Assembly: GCA_035463295.1 (NCBI GenBank)
Contig: DATHTK010000079.1
Coordinates: forward strand, 1 to 19,894
Direction: 5' to 3'
Length of the DNA: 19,894 bases
From: DATHTK01 sp035463295
Lineage (GTDB): Bacteria; Actinomycetota; Rubrobacteria; Rubrobacterales; Rubrobacteraceae
Made by a program: the position numbers and the translations under genes
The notes under the pieces: generated by a model
Database searches by the model: none
What the model was told of the DNA's origin: nothing
What the model saw: only the letters and a program-made list of their open reading frames with translations
In this document: one piece after another, positions 1 through 6,278 of the stretch
Layout: each line of letters opens with the position of its first letter
How positions within the stretch are numbered: the stretch's first letter is position 1

Positions 1-238
1 AGCGCCCCGGATGGACGTTCTCCTTGGTAAAGAGCTTGAAGACGTCCGCCGCGGGCTGCAGGAGCCCTCTGGGACCCACGCGGTTCGGGCCGTAGCGGAG
101 CTGGATGTAGCCCGACACCTTCCGCTCCGCCATCGTCAGAACGGCGGCGAGGTTCAACACGAGAAAGAGGATCGCGCCGAAGGTGACGAGGAACCGAATC
201 GGCTCCTGCTCGAGCAGATCGAGCGCCGTCTGCATCAT
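1..238 (-). CDS. nuoH: NADH-quinone oxidoreductase subunit H (NuoH), N-terminal part only
   Basis: Membrane subunit of respiratory complex I that sits at the junction of the quinone-binding and proton-pumping parts. About 79 N-terminal residues are visible; the rest lies beyond the left edge. The stretch shows the first transmembrane helix (around residues 16-36), then the family signature ERKVSGYIQLRYGPNRVGP and LQPAADVFKLFTKE, which are diagnostic for NuoH. The gene opens with ATGATG placed directly after the nuoD TAG stop, so it is translationally coupled to nuoD and part of the same operon. In the usual nuo order E, F and G lie between D and H; they are absent here. The choice between the two adjacent ATG codons is open, but the frame and identity are secure. 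Confidence 0.95.
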   Translation of the reverse strand, partial: MMQTALDLLEQEPIRFLVTFGAILFLVLNLAAVLTMAERKVSGYIQLRYGPNRVGPRGLLQPAADVFKLFTKENVHPGR

Positions 239-1432
239 CTACTTGTCCCACCCGCCGGAGACGGGGTCCACGAGGCCCATGATCGGCATGATATCCGGAA
301 GGTAGTGGCCCGGCACTACCTCCTGCAAGAGCTGCATGTTCACGAAGCTCGGGTCGCGGTAGTGGACCCGGTAGGGCGTGTCCGAGCCGTCGGAGACGAC
401 GTGAACGGAGAACTCACCCCGCGGACTCTCGATCCGCCCGAAGCCCTCGCCCTCGGGCGGGCGGATCCGACGCCCCAGATCCGCCATGACCTCGCCCTCG
501 GGCATCTTCTCCAGGCACTGCTTGATGAGCCGGATGCTCTGCAAGCACTCCCCGATTCGCACCCTGTACGACGCCTCGACGTCGCCGCCTTCGTCGGTGA
601 TGACGTCGAAGTCCAGCTCAGGGTAGACGCTGTACGGGTAGTCGCGCCGGATGTCGAAGTCAACCCCGGTGCAGCGCAGCGGCGGTCCCGTGAGACCCAT
701 CTCGAGCGCCTGCATCGGCGTCATCTTCCCGACCCCGTGCGTGCGCGAGATAAAGATCTCGTTACCCTCGATCAGATCTACAAAGTCGCGCTGGAAGTGC
801 GCCTCCAGGCTCTCTACGTAGTCCCAGATCTTCTGCGGGATCTCGGGCGGCAGATCGGCCTTGACGCCCCCGATGCGGATGTAGTGGAACATCATCCGCG
901 CGCCCGTGACGCTCTCGAAGATGCTCTGTATCCGCTCGCGCTCCCTGAAGGCGTAGAGGATCGGGGTAAAGGCCCCGAGCTCTAGCAGTAGAAACCCGAT
1001 CGACGGGATGTGGCTCGCGAGGCGCATGAGCTCGCACATCAAGACCCGGATGTACTCGGCGCGCGGCGGAATCTCGGCGCCCAACACGTCCTCGACCGCC
1101 AGACAGTAACCGTGCTCGTTGTGCATGTTGGCGAAGTAGTCGAGCCTGTCGGTGAGGGGGATGACCGCCGGGTACATGCGGTTCTCGGCGATCTTCTCCT
1201 GGCAGCGGTGCAGGTAGCCCATTACGGGGTCGCACCGCACGACGGTCTCGCCGTCGAGCTCGAGTATGAGCCTGAGGAGCCCGTGCATCGCCGGGTGCTG
1301 CGGACCCATGTTCATGTCTATGGTCTCGAGCCCGAACTCGTCGCGCACGTCCGGGCTGACGAGGCGGCTGCTCGCCGGCTCGGTGAGAGCGCTGACCTCT
1401 TCCTCGACTGTCCGCCGGTCTTCGCTAAGCAT
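239..1432 (-). CDS. nuoD: NADH-quinone oxidoreductase subunit D (NuoD, 49 kDa-type)
   Basis: Peripheral-arm subunit of complex I that forms much of the quinone pocket with NuoB. The 397-residue product carries NMGPQHPAMHGLLRL, whose His corresponds to the known quinone-headgroup ligand, and GYCLAVEDVLG with the conserved Tyr. Further family blocks are SRTHGVGKM, YSVYPELDFDV and the C-terminal IMGLVDPVSGGWDK. I chose the ATG 2 nt after the nuoC stop because it follows a GAGG-rich ribosome site and gives a normal length. An in-frame ATG 84 nt further upstream would add 28 unrelated residues while overlapping nuoC, and is less likely. It lies in the nuoA-B-C-D-H operon, with its stop abutting nuoH. 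It is a separate NuoD, not an NuoCD fusion. Confidence 0.96.
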   Translation of the reverse strand: MLSEDRRTVEEEVSALTEPASSRLVSPDVRDEFGLETIDMNMGPQHPAMHGLLRLILELDGETVVRCDPVMGYLHRCQEKIAENRMYPAVIPLTDRLDYFANMHNEHGYCLAVEDVLGAEIPPRAEYIRVLMCELMRLASHIPSIGFLLLELGAFTPILYAFRERERIQSIFESVTGARMMFHYIRIGGVKADLPPEIPQKIWDYVESLEAHFQRDFVDLIEGNEIFISRTHGVGKMTPMQALEMGLTGPPLRCTGVDFDIRRDYPYSVYPELDFDVITDEGGDVEASYRVRIGECLQSIRLIKQCLEKMPEGEVMADLGRRIRPPEGEGFGRIESPRGEFSVHVVSDGSDTPYRVHYRDPSFVNMQLLQEVVPGHYLPDIMPIMGLVDPVSGGWDK

Positions 1433-1434
1433 CT

Positions 1435-1926
1435 CTACCTCAACCCCTCGAAGGTGCGCTTGGTGCTGATCTCGAAGCTCTTCAACAGCGGGTGGTGGTC
1501 GAAGTGGTCCTGCCACATGTAGATCCTTCGCAGGTCCGGGTGCCCCTTGAAGGCGACCCCGTACATGTCGTAGGCCTCCCGCTCGTGCCAGTTGGCCGTC
1601 GGGTAGATGTTGGTTACGGTCGGTACGACGGGCTCCTCGCCCTCGACCGCCGTCTTGACCCTGACGCGCGCCCCGCGCAGGTCCAGCAGCTCGTAGGTGA
1701 GCTCGAAGGAGCCGACGCGGTCCACGACCGTGATTAACGAGAGGTGCATTATCCCCAGCGCCCCCCGCGCCGTCGCCAGGACCGCCGGCACGGTCTCGGG
1801 ACCTACGACCAACCGCACCACGTTCCCCTCGATCGCGGAGTCCTCGAGCCCGTGACGGTTGCGGAAGCCATCGAGGTAGCGCTCGAGGCGCGTTCCGAGA
1901 TCTCCCTCCGGCAGCGTCACCGTCAC
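1435..1926 (-). CDS. nuoC: NADH-quinone oxidoreductase subunit C (NuoC, 30 kDa-type)
   Basis: Peripheral-arm subunit of complex I that packs against NuoD. The 163-residue protein has the 30 kDa-subunit signature near its C-terminus: NWHEREAYDMYGVAFKGHPD, followed by LRRIYMW and the HHPLLKSF tail. The N-terminal half is a typical alpha/beta domain without catalytic residues. The start is GTG, one base after the nuoB TAG stop, which indicates translational coupling. Length is normal for a stand-alone NuoC. Only the exact start is open, because the gene begins with two GTG codons close together. Confidence 0.95.
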   Translation of the reverse strand: MTVTLPEGDLGTRLERYLDGFRNRHGLEDSAIEGNVVRLVVGPETVPAVLATARGALGIMHLSLITVVDRVGSFELTYELLDLRGARVRVKTAVEGEEPVVPTVTNIYPTANWHEREAYDMYGVAFKGHPDLRRIYMWQDHFDHHPLLKSFEISTKRTFEGLR

Positions 1927-1927
1927 T

Positions 1928-2716
1928 CTAGGTACTCCCCTTCGAGCCCGAGGACTCCATCGAAGAACCGTTCTGCTGCGCGGCTTTCCCCCCGCCGTTC
2001 TCCGCGGCTGCCTTCTCGGCCTTCACTCTCTCCTTGAGCTTCTTCTTTGCTTCTTTCGGGATCCAGCCGACGTCCGTCTGGGCCGCGGGCGGCATGCCGG
2101 CGCGCTCGAAGACGTAGGTCCTTTTCAGGGGCCGGATGCCCTCGAAGCGCGGAGCCTTGCCCTCGCTTATGTTGGTGTACTCGCGCTCGGGGAGGTACTC
2201 CATGACGGTGCCGTCCTCGTCGACGAGGGCAGGTGTCGGCTTCTCGTAGCCGACCTGCCTGTCGCGCTCTATCTTCTTCTGGAGCGTCATGATCCCGAAG
2301 ATCAGGGCCTCCGGTCGCGGCGGGCACCCCGGCACGTAGACGTCGACCGGGATCACCCGGTCCGCTCCCATGAGAACCGAGTAGCCGTCGAGGAAGGGGC
2401 CACCGCTTATGGCGCACGCCCCCATCGCTATGACCCACTTGGGCTCGGGCATCTGCTCGTAGAGGCGCGTCATCCGCTCGGCCATCTTGGTCGAGACGGT
2501 GCCGGAGACGATCATGACGTCCGCCTGCCGCGGCGAGGCCGTGAAGAAACCGGCCCCGAAGCGGTCGAGGTCGTTGTGGGCCATCCCGGTTGACATCATC
2601 TCGATCGCGCAGCACGCCAGCCCGAACTGCAGCGGCCACAGCGAGTTCTTGCGCGCCCAGTTAAAGAGCTTGTCCGAACTGGTAGTGAGCACGTTCGGCT
2701 CGTTGAACTGCTGCAT
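1928..2716 (-). CDS. nuoB: NADH-quinone oxidoreductase subunit B (NuoB) with long C-terminal extension
   Basis: Complex I subunit that holds the terminal [4Fe-4S] cluster N2, which passes electrons to quinone. The expected ligands are visible: tandem Cys35-Cys36 (GLACCAIEMM), Cys101 (MGACAISGG) and Cys131 (VPGCPPRPE). The start used is the ATG that shares one base with the nuoA TGA stop; it leaves a normal 20-residue lead before WARKNSLWP. An in-frame ATG 30 nt upstream would overlap nuoA. The conserved domain ends near residue 155, but the protein runs to 262 residues. The extra ~100 residues include a Lys/Glu-rich segment (KEAKKKLKERVKAEK) and a Gly/Asn/Ser tail. The core function is certain; the tail's role is unknown. 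Confidence 0.96.
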   Translation of the reverse strand: MQQFNEPNVLTTSSDKLFNWARKNSLWPLQFGLACCAIEMMSTGMAHNDLDRFGAGFFTASPRQADVMIVSGTVSTKMAERMTRLYEQMPEPKWVIAMGACAISGGPFLDGYSVLMGADRVIPVDVYVPGCPPRPEALIFGIMTLQKKIERDRQVGYEKPTPALVDEDGTVMEYLPEREYTNISEGKAPRFEGIRPLKRTYVFERAGMPPAAQTDVGWIPKEAKKKLKERVKAEKAAAENGGGKAAQQNGSSMESSGSKGST

Positions 2717-3105
2717 CACACCCACTTGAGGGCCCCCTTCTTCCACTCATAGATCAGCCCCAACGTTATGATCGCCACGAAGATCGACATCTGCACGAAC
2801 CCGTACAGGCCGAGTTCCCTATAAATGACGGCCCAGGGATAGAGAAACAGAGCCTCGATGTCGAAGATCAAGAACGTGAGCGCGAAGACGTAGTAGCGGA
2901 CCGGAAACGGTCTCCAGGGGTCCGTCACGGTCGACTCGCCGGTCTCGTAGGTCTGGGCCTTGGTCCTCGACCGCCGGCTCGGAGAGATCAAACGCGCCAG
3001 CACCAGCACGGTCGCCACGAAGCCGATGATCAACAACATGAAGATGCCGGCGTACAGGTACGCCGCCCCGTACGGCATCTCCTGCTGCAAAAGAGTTAGG
3101 GTCAA
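2716..3105 (-). CDS. nuoA: NADH-quinone oxidoreductase subunit A (NuoA)
   Basis: Small membrane subunit of complex I, 129 residues with three predicted transmembrane helices (roughly residues 14-38, 72-92 and 100-120). The family blocks YETGESTVTDPW, RYYVFALTFLIFDIEALFL and a Trp-rich C-terminus are present. The start is taken as TTG because it follows AGAAAGG at a 5-nt distance. The next in-frame ATG, nine codons on, has AGGAG directly against it, too close for a normal site. It is the first gene of the nuo operon, with a near-consensus promoter immediately upstream. Its TGA stop overlaps the nuoB ATG by one base. Confidence 0.95.
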   Translation of the reverse strand: MTLTLLQQEMPYGAAYLYAGIFMLLIIGFVATVLVLARLISPSRRSRTKAQTYETGESTVTDPWRPFPVRYYVFALTFLIFDIEALFLYPWAVIYRELGLYGFVQMSIFVAIITLGLIYEWKKGALKWV

Positions 3106-3134
3106 ACTAACCTTTCTTCCCGGTAACTACCCGC

Positions 3135-3163
3135 AATATACCCGCGCTCTCTGCAACTTTCAA
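3135..3163 (-). promoter_or_regulatory. Sigma-70-type promoter of the nuo operon
   Basis: On the minus strand, TTGAAA (3163-3158) and TATATT (3140-3135) are separated by exactly 17 bp, each one mismatch or so from consensus. The predicted start of transcription near 3128 gives a 5' leader of about 23 nt before the nuoA TTG, enough for its ribosome site. It separates the nuo operon from the M20 peptidase gene, whose stop lies 28 nt upstream of the -35 box. A small GCTAC/GTAGC hairpin (3167-3181) lies in that gap but lacks a T tract. Confidence 0.8.
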
Positions 3164-3190
3164 GGAGCTACTAATGGTAGCAAGAAGCGA

Positions 3191-4306
3191 CTAATGACCC
3201 TTGCCCAGGATCTGGACGAACTGCACCAGCATCTGCCGGTAGGTCTCGAGGGAGGAAGCGACGACGTACTCGCTGGGGCCGTGGTGCCCTCCCCCGATGG
3301 GCCCGAACTCCACGCCCGGGATGCCGGCCCGCTGGAAGTAGACGATATCGCTCGCGCCGTGACGCCCGACGCCCACCGGGTTACCGCGGAAGTGTCGGGC
3401 GGCGACCTCGCGCAGGGCCTTGACGTAAGGGTTCGAGCGCGAGACGTAGGTCGGCTCGCGGTAGAAGAGGACCTCAACGTCGGCGGGGAGGTCGACCGAG
3501 CGGATCTGGCGGACTATCTCCTTCGGGGTCTGGTTGGGCAGGTAGCGGATGTCCAGGTCGTAGGTGCAGCGGTCGGGGACCCGGTTGAGGACGTCCCCGC
3601 CGATGATACGGGCGAGGTTCACGCTCGGGTAGGGGAAGAGTTCGTTACGCGCGCTCGCGAAGGGCAGCTCCACGACGCGGCGGTAGTGCTCGTGGGCCAG
3701 CAGGACGGCGTTCTTGCCGAGCCACGGCGTCGAGCCGTGGGCGCTCTTGCCGTGGAGCGTAACGCGCAGGTCGAGGACGCCCTTGGACTGGGTACCGATG
3801 TGGAAGTCCGTGGGCTCGCCCGTGATCAGGAAGTCCCCTGTGTGGCCGTGCTGGATGAGGACCTCTGCCCCGGTCCGGGCGCCGTGCTCCTGCTCTTCGT
3901 CGGGGACGATGAGGAGCTCCACCGAGGCGTCGGAGCCCAGATGGCCCAGGTCCTCGACGGCGTACATCATGGCGGCGAGCGCCCCCTTCATGTCGTAGAC
4001 GCCGCGGCCGTAGAGTTCGTCGCCCCGCTCGTAGGGCTCGAACTGCCCCTCCTCACCCGGCACCACGTCGACGTGCCCGTGCAGGAGTATGCGCGGCTCG
4101 CCGCCGGCGCCGACGCGCACCACGAGGGAGGTGAGCTCCCCGCTGGGTCCGGCGCCCTCGTAGCGCAGCGCCTCGAGGCCCCGCGCCTCGAACCACCCGT
4201 GGATGAAGTCCACGGCCGAGCGGGAGACGCCAGCCGTGTACGACCGGAAGCGGACCAGCCTCCGGGTCAGGGATAGAACTTCGCCAACGCTCGTCTCTAC
4301 GGCCAG
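3191..4306 (-). CDS. M20-family metallopeptidase / deacylase (ArgE/DapE-like)
   Basis: Zinc-dependent amidohydrolase of the M20/ArgE/DapE/ACY1 family. All metal and catalytic motifs are visible (numbered from the start given here): HGHVD at 76-80, GRGVYDMKG with Asp105, the PDEE pair Glu137/Glu138, GEPT with Glu164, and GGGHHGPSE near 341. DMKG rather than DDKG is also seen in DapE-type enzymes. The middle segment LHGKSAHGS matches the dimerisation domain. Substrate cannot be assigned: succinyl-diaminopimelate, acylated amino acids or dipeptides are all possible, and the murA neighbour only weakly suggests cell-wall precursors. The start is uncertain. No in-frame ATG, GTG or TTG lies between the murA stop and 4213, so I placed it at a CTG preceded by GGAG. 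Alternatives are GTG at 4213 (loses the first helix) or ATG at 4510 (overlaps murA by 113 nt). Confidence 0.82.
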   Translation of the reverse strand: MAVETSVGEVLSLTRRLVRFRSYTAGVSRSAVDFIHGWFEARGLEALRYEGAGPSGELTSLVVRVGAGGEPRILLHGHVDVVPGEEGQFEPYERGDELYGRGVYDMKGALAAMMYAVEDLGHLGSDASVELLIVPDEEQEHGARTGAEVLIQHGHTGDFLITGEPTDFHIGTQSKGVLDLRVTLHGKSAHGSTPWLGKNAVLLAHEHYRRVVELPFASARNELFPYPSVNLARIIGGDVLNRVPDRCTYDLDIRYLPNQTPKEIVRQIRSVDLPADVEVLFYREPTYVSRSNPYVKALREVAARHFRGNPVGVGRHGASDIVYFQRAGIPGVEFGPIGGGHHGPSEYVVASSLETYRQMLVQFVQILGKGH

Positions 4307-4397
4307 GTCGCGCTCCGTCTCTCGTGCTCGCCACGCTTCGACCGCGTCTCGCGGCGCGACTATTCTAACTGCAAATACGGGGCTTCGAGCGTAGCGG

Positions 4398-5696
4398 CTA
4401 CGAAGGTCGGGTCCCGATCGGAGCGTCGGCCTCGAAGGCGATGTTCGCCCCCAGGGCCGAGAGCTTCTCCTCGAAATTCTCGTAGCCGCGGAGCACGTGT
4501 CGGGCGCCATCCACGACCGTCGTGCCCTCGGCCAGAAGCCCCGCGAGCACGAGGGCGGCCCCGCCCCGCAGGTCCGGCGACTGCACGATGGTCCCGGAGA
4601 GCTTCCTCGGCCCGCGCACGAGGGCCCGGTGACCGCCGAAGAGGTCTATGCCGGCGTTCATCCGGTTCAGCTCCTCGGCCACCTGCAGCCTGTTCTCGTA
4701 GACGTTCTCCGTGATGATACCCGCGCTCGAGGCCTGGGTTAGAAGGACCATCATCTGCGCCTGGAGGTCCGTGGCGAAGCCCGGGAACGGCAGCGTCGCG
4801 ATGTCCACGCCCCGGAGCTCCGCCGGGTCATCGACGCGGACCCTCACGCCGCCCGAGGGATCGCCCAGAAGCGAGAGTTCGACGCCCATCTCCCCAAGCT
4901 TCTCGAGCTCCATCTTCAGGTGCTCGGGGCGAGCGTTCCGGACGACCACCTCACCACCGGTCGCGGCGGCCGCCATGATAAAGGTACCGGCCTCGATCCG
5001 GTCGGGCATCACTGCCCACTCCACGGGCTCGAGCTCCTCGACGCCCTCGATCACGATGCGCCCCGTCCCGGCGCCGCGGACGCGGGCGCCCATAGCGTTC
5101 AGGAAGGCGGCCAGGTCCACGACCTCGGGCTCACGGGCGCCGTTCTCGATGATCGTGATCCCCTCGGCGAGGACGGCGGCCATCATCACGTTCTCCGTAG
5201 CGGTGACGCTCGGGTACTCGAAGAAGACCTCCGCCCCCTTGAGCCCACCGGGCGCCGTCGCCTTGATAAAACCGTGGTCGAGCTGCACCTCGGCGCCCAG
5301 AGCCCGCAGCCCGTTCAGGTGGAAGTTGAACTTCCGCAGGCCCAGGTTGCAGCCGCCCGGCGCCGAGACCTCGGCCTCGCCGAAGCGGGCGACGAGCGGG
5401 CCGAGCACCACGATAGAAGCCCGCATCTGGCGCACGAGCTCGTAGGGGGCCGTGTACGAGTCGACGCAAGAGGCGTCGACCTCGAGGGTGTGGCCGGAGA
5501 ACGAGGTCTCCGCCCCGAGACCCTCGAGAACGGCGAGCATGGTCTCCACGTCCTTTATGCGGGGTACGTTGTGGAAAACGGTCCGGCCCGGCGCCAGAAG
5601 CGCCGCCGCGACGAGCTTCAGGGCCGCGTTCTTCGCTCCCGATACCTCGACCTCGCCGCGAAGACGCGTACCGCCTTCGACGAGAAAACGCTCCAT
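4398..5696 (-). CDS. murA: UDP-N-acetylglucosamine 1-carboxyvinyltransferase (MurA)
   Basis: Catalyses the first committed step of peptidoglycan synthesis: transfer of enolpyruvate from PEP to UDP-GlcNAc, in the cytoplasm. The 432-residue protein has the usual length. Visible residues include Lys22-Asn23 (SGAKNAALKL), the PEP-binding catalytic loop APGGCNLGLR with Cys116 and Arg121, and PFPGFATDLQAQ with the general-base Asp310. Cys116 predicts fosfomycin sensitivity of the target. The loop continues KFNFH where E. coli has PVDLH, so the uridine-contacting Asp is Asn here. The ATG is chosen over an ATG 75 nt upstream because GGGAGGGGAGATC, an excellent ribosome site, lies directly before it. 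It follows atpC by 111 nt, a linkage also known in Bacillus and Mycobacterium. Confidence 0.96.
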   Translation of the reverse strand: MERFLVEGGTRLRGEVEVSGAKNAALKLVAAALLAPGRTVFHNVPRIKDVETMLAVLEGLGAETSFSGHTLEVDASCVDSYTAPYELVRQMRASIVVLGPLVARFGEAEVSAPGGCNLGLRKFNFHLNGLRALGAEVQLDHGFIKATAPGGLKGAEVFFEYPSVTATENVMMAAVLAEGITIIENGAREPEVVDLAAFLNAMGARVRGAGTGRIVIEGVEELEPVEWAVMPDRIEAGTFIMAAAATGGEVVVRNARPEHLKMELEKLGEMGVELSLLGDPSGGVRVRVDDPAELRGVDIATLPFPGFATDLQAQMMVLLTQASSAGIITENVYENRLQVAEELNRMNAGIDLFGGHRALVRGPRKLSGTIVQSPDLRGGAALVLAGLLAEGTTVVDGARHVLRGYENFEEKLSALGANIAFEADAPIGTRPS

Positions 5697-5758
5697 GATC
5701 TCCCCTCCCGGTAAGAGCCTTATTGGTTGCCGGATCGCGCGGAGCCTCTCTGCCAACA

Positions 5759-5773
5759 CTTTGCCCCGCAAAG
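5759..5773 (-). repeat. Short perfect inverted repeat in the atpC-murA spacer
   Basis: CTTTGC and GCAAAG form a perfect 6-bp stem with a 3-nt loop, 35 nt after the atpC stop on the minus strand. No T tract follows, so it is not a convincing intrinsic terminator and murA may be partly read through from the atp operon. I found no strong -35/-10 pair for murA in the 111-nt spacer. Confidence 0.35.
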
Positions 5774-5807
5774 GTTACAGAATGGCAACAGCCGGATAAC
5801 GGTTTCG

Positions 5808-6278
5808 TTACGGGCGGTTATTCTGGCCTTCCGCGTACCGTCGGGCCACGCGCACGAAGTTGTCCGCGATGCGCTGTCGGCGTTCGAGGTCCCGACGCTT
5901 TCTCTCGGCGTCCTCGTCTTCGCCGGTGATCTCCGAGGTCTCTCGCTCGGCCTCCTCGATGCGGCTCTCCGCCGCTTCGACGTCTATCTCCTCGGCCGCC
6001 TCGGCCTCCTCGACCAGGATCTGAACCAGGTTCTCCGAGACCTTGAAGAAACCGTCGGAGGTCGCATAGACACGCCAGTCTTCGCCCTCGCGGATCCGAA
6101 CGTCGCCGATCTCGACCGTCGAGACGAGCGGAGCGTGGTCGACGAGGACACCGATCTCCCCGTCGGCGATCCTCGCGATGACCAGGTTCGCCTCGCCGTC
6201 GTAGACCATCTCCTCGGGGGTGATGATCCGGCAGAAGAGCTGGCGGCCCTCGCGACGCTCCTCGCGGCCCTCGGCCAC
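5808..6278 (-). CDS. atpC: ATP synthase epsilon subunit
   Basis: Central-stalk subunit of F1 that couples rotation to catalysis and can inhibit ATP hydrolysis. The 156-residue product starts with a charged Arg/Glu lead, then the beta-sandwich domain: FCRIITPEEMVYDGEA, DGEIGVLVDHAPLV and a VYATSDGFFKVSEN block. The C-terminal helical part is unusually acidic and charged (EEAEAAEEIDVEAAESR onward). The GTG start directly follows the atpD TAG stop and has GAGGG four nt before it, so the two are coupled. It is the last gene of the ATP synthase cluster. The C-terminal helices are about 15-20 residues longer than in short epsilon subunits. Confidence 0.95.
   Translation of the reverse strand: MAEGREERREGRQLFCRIITPEEMVYDGEANLVIARIADGEIGVLVDHAPLVSTVEIGDVRIREGEDWRVYATSDGFFKVSENLVQILVEEAEAAEEIDVEAAESRIEEAERETSEITGEDEDAERKRRDLERRQRIADNFVRVARRYAEGQNNRP

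Noticed and set aside
1433..1516. Upstream ATG that would lengthen nuoD by 28 residues
   Set aside because: It lies wholly within nuoC and adds non-conserved residues; the ATG after the nuoC stop has a proper ribosome site.
2960..4276. Plus-strand open frame of 438 codons opposite nuoA and the M20 gene
   Set aside because: Antisense shadow; its protein is low-complexity with no recognisable motif, while both opposite genes are certain.
5697..5807. Dedicated murA promoter
   Set aside because: TTGCCA and TTGGCA occur as possible -35 boxes on the minus strand, but neither has a -10-like hexamer at 16-18 bp.
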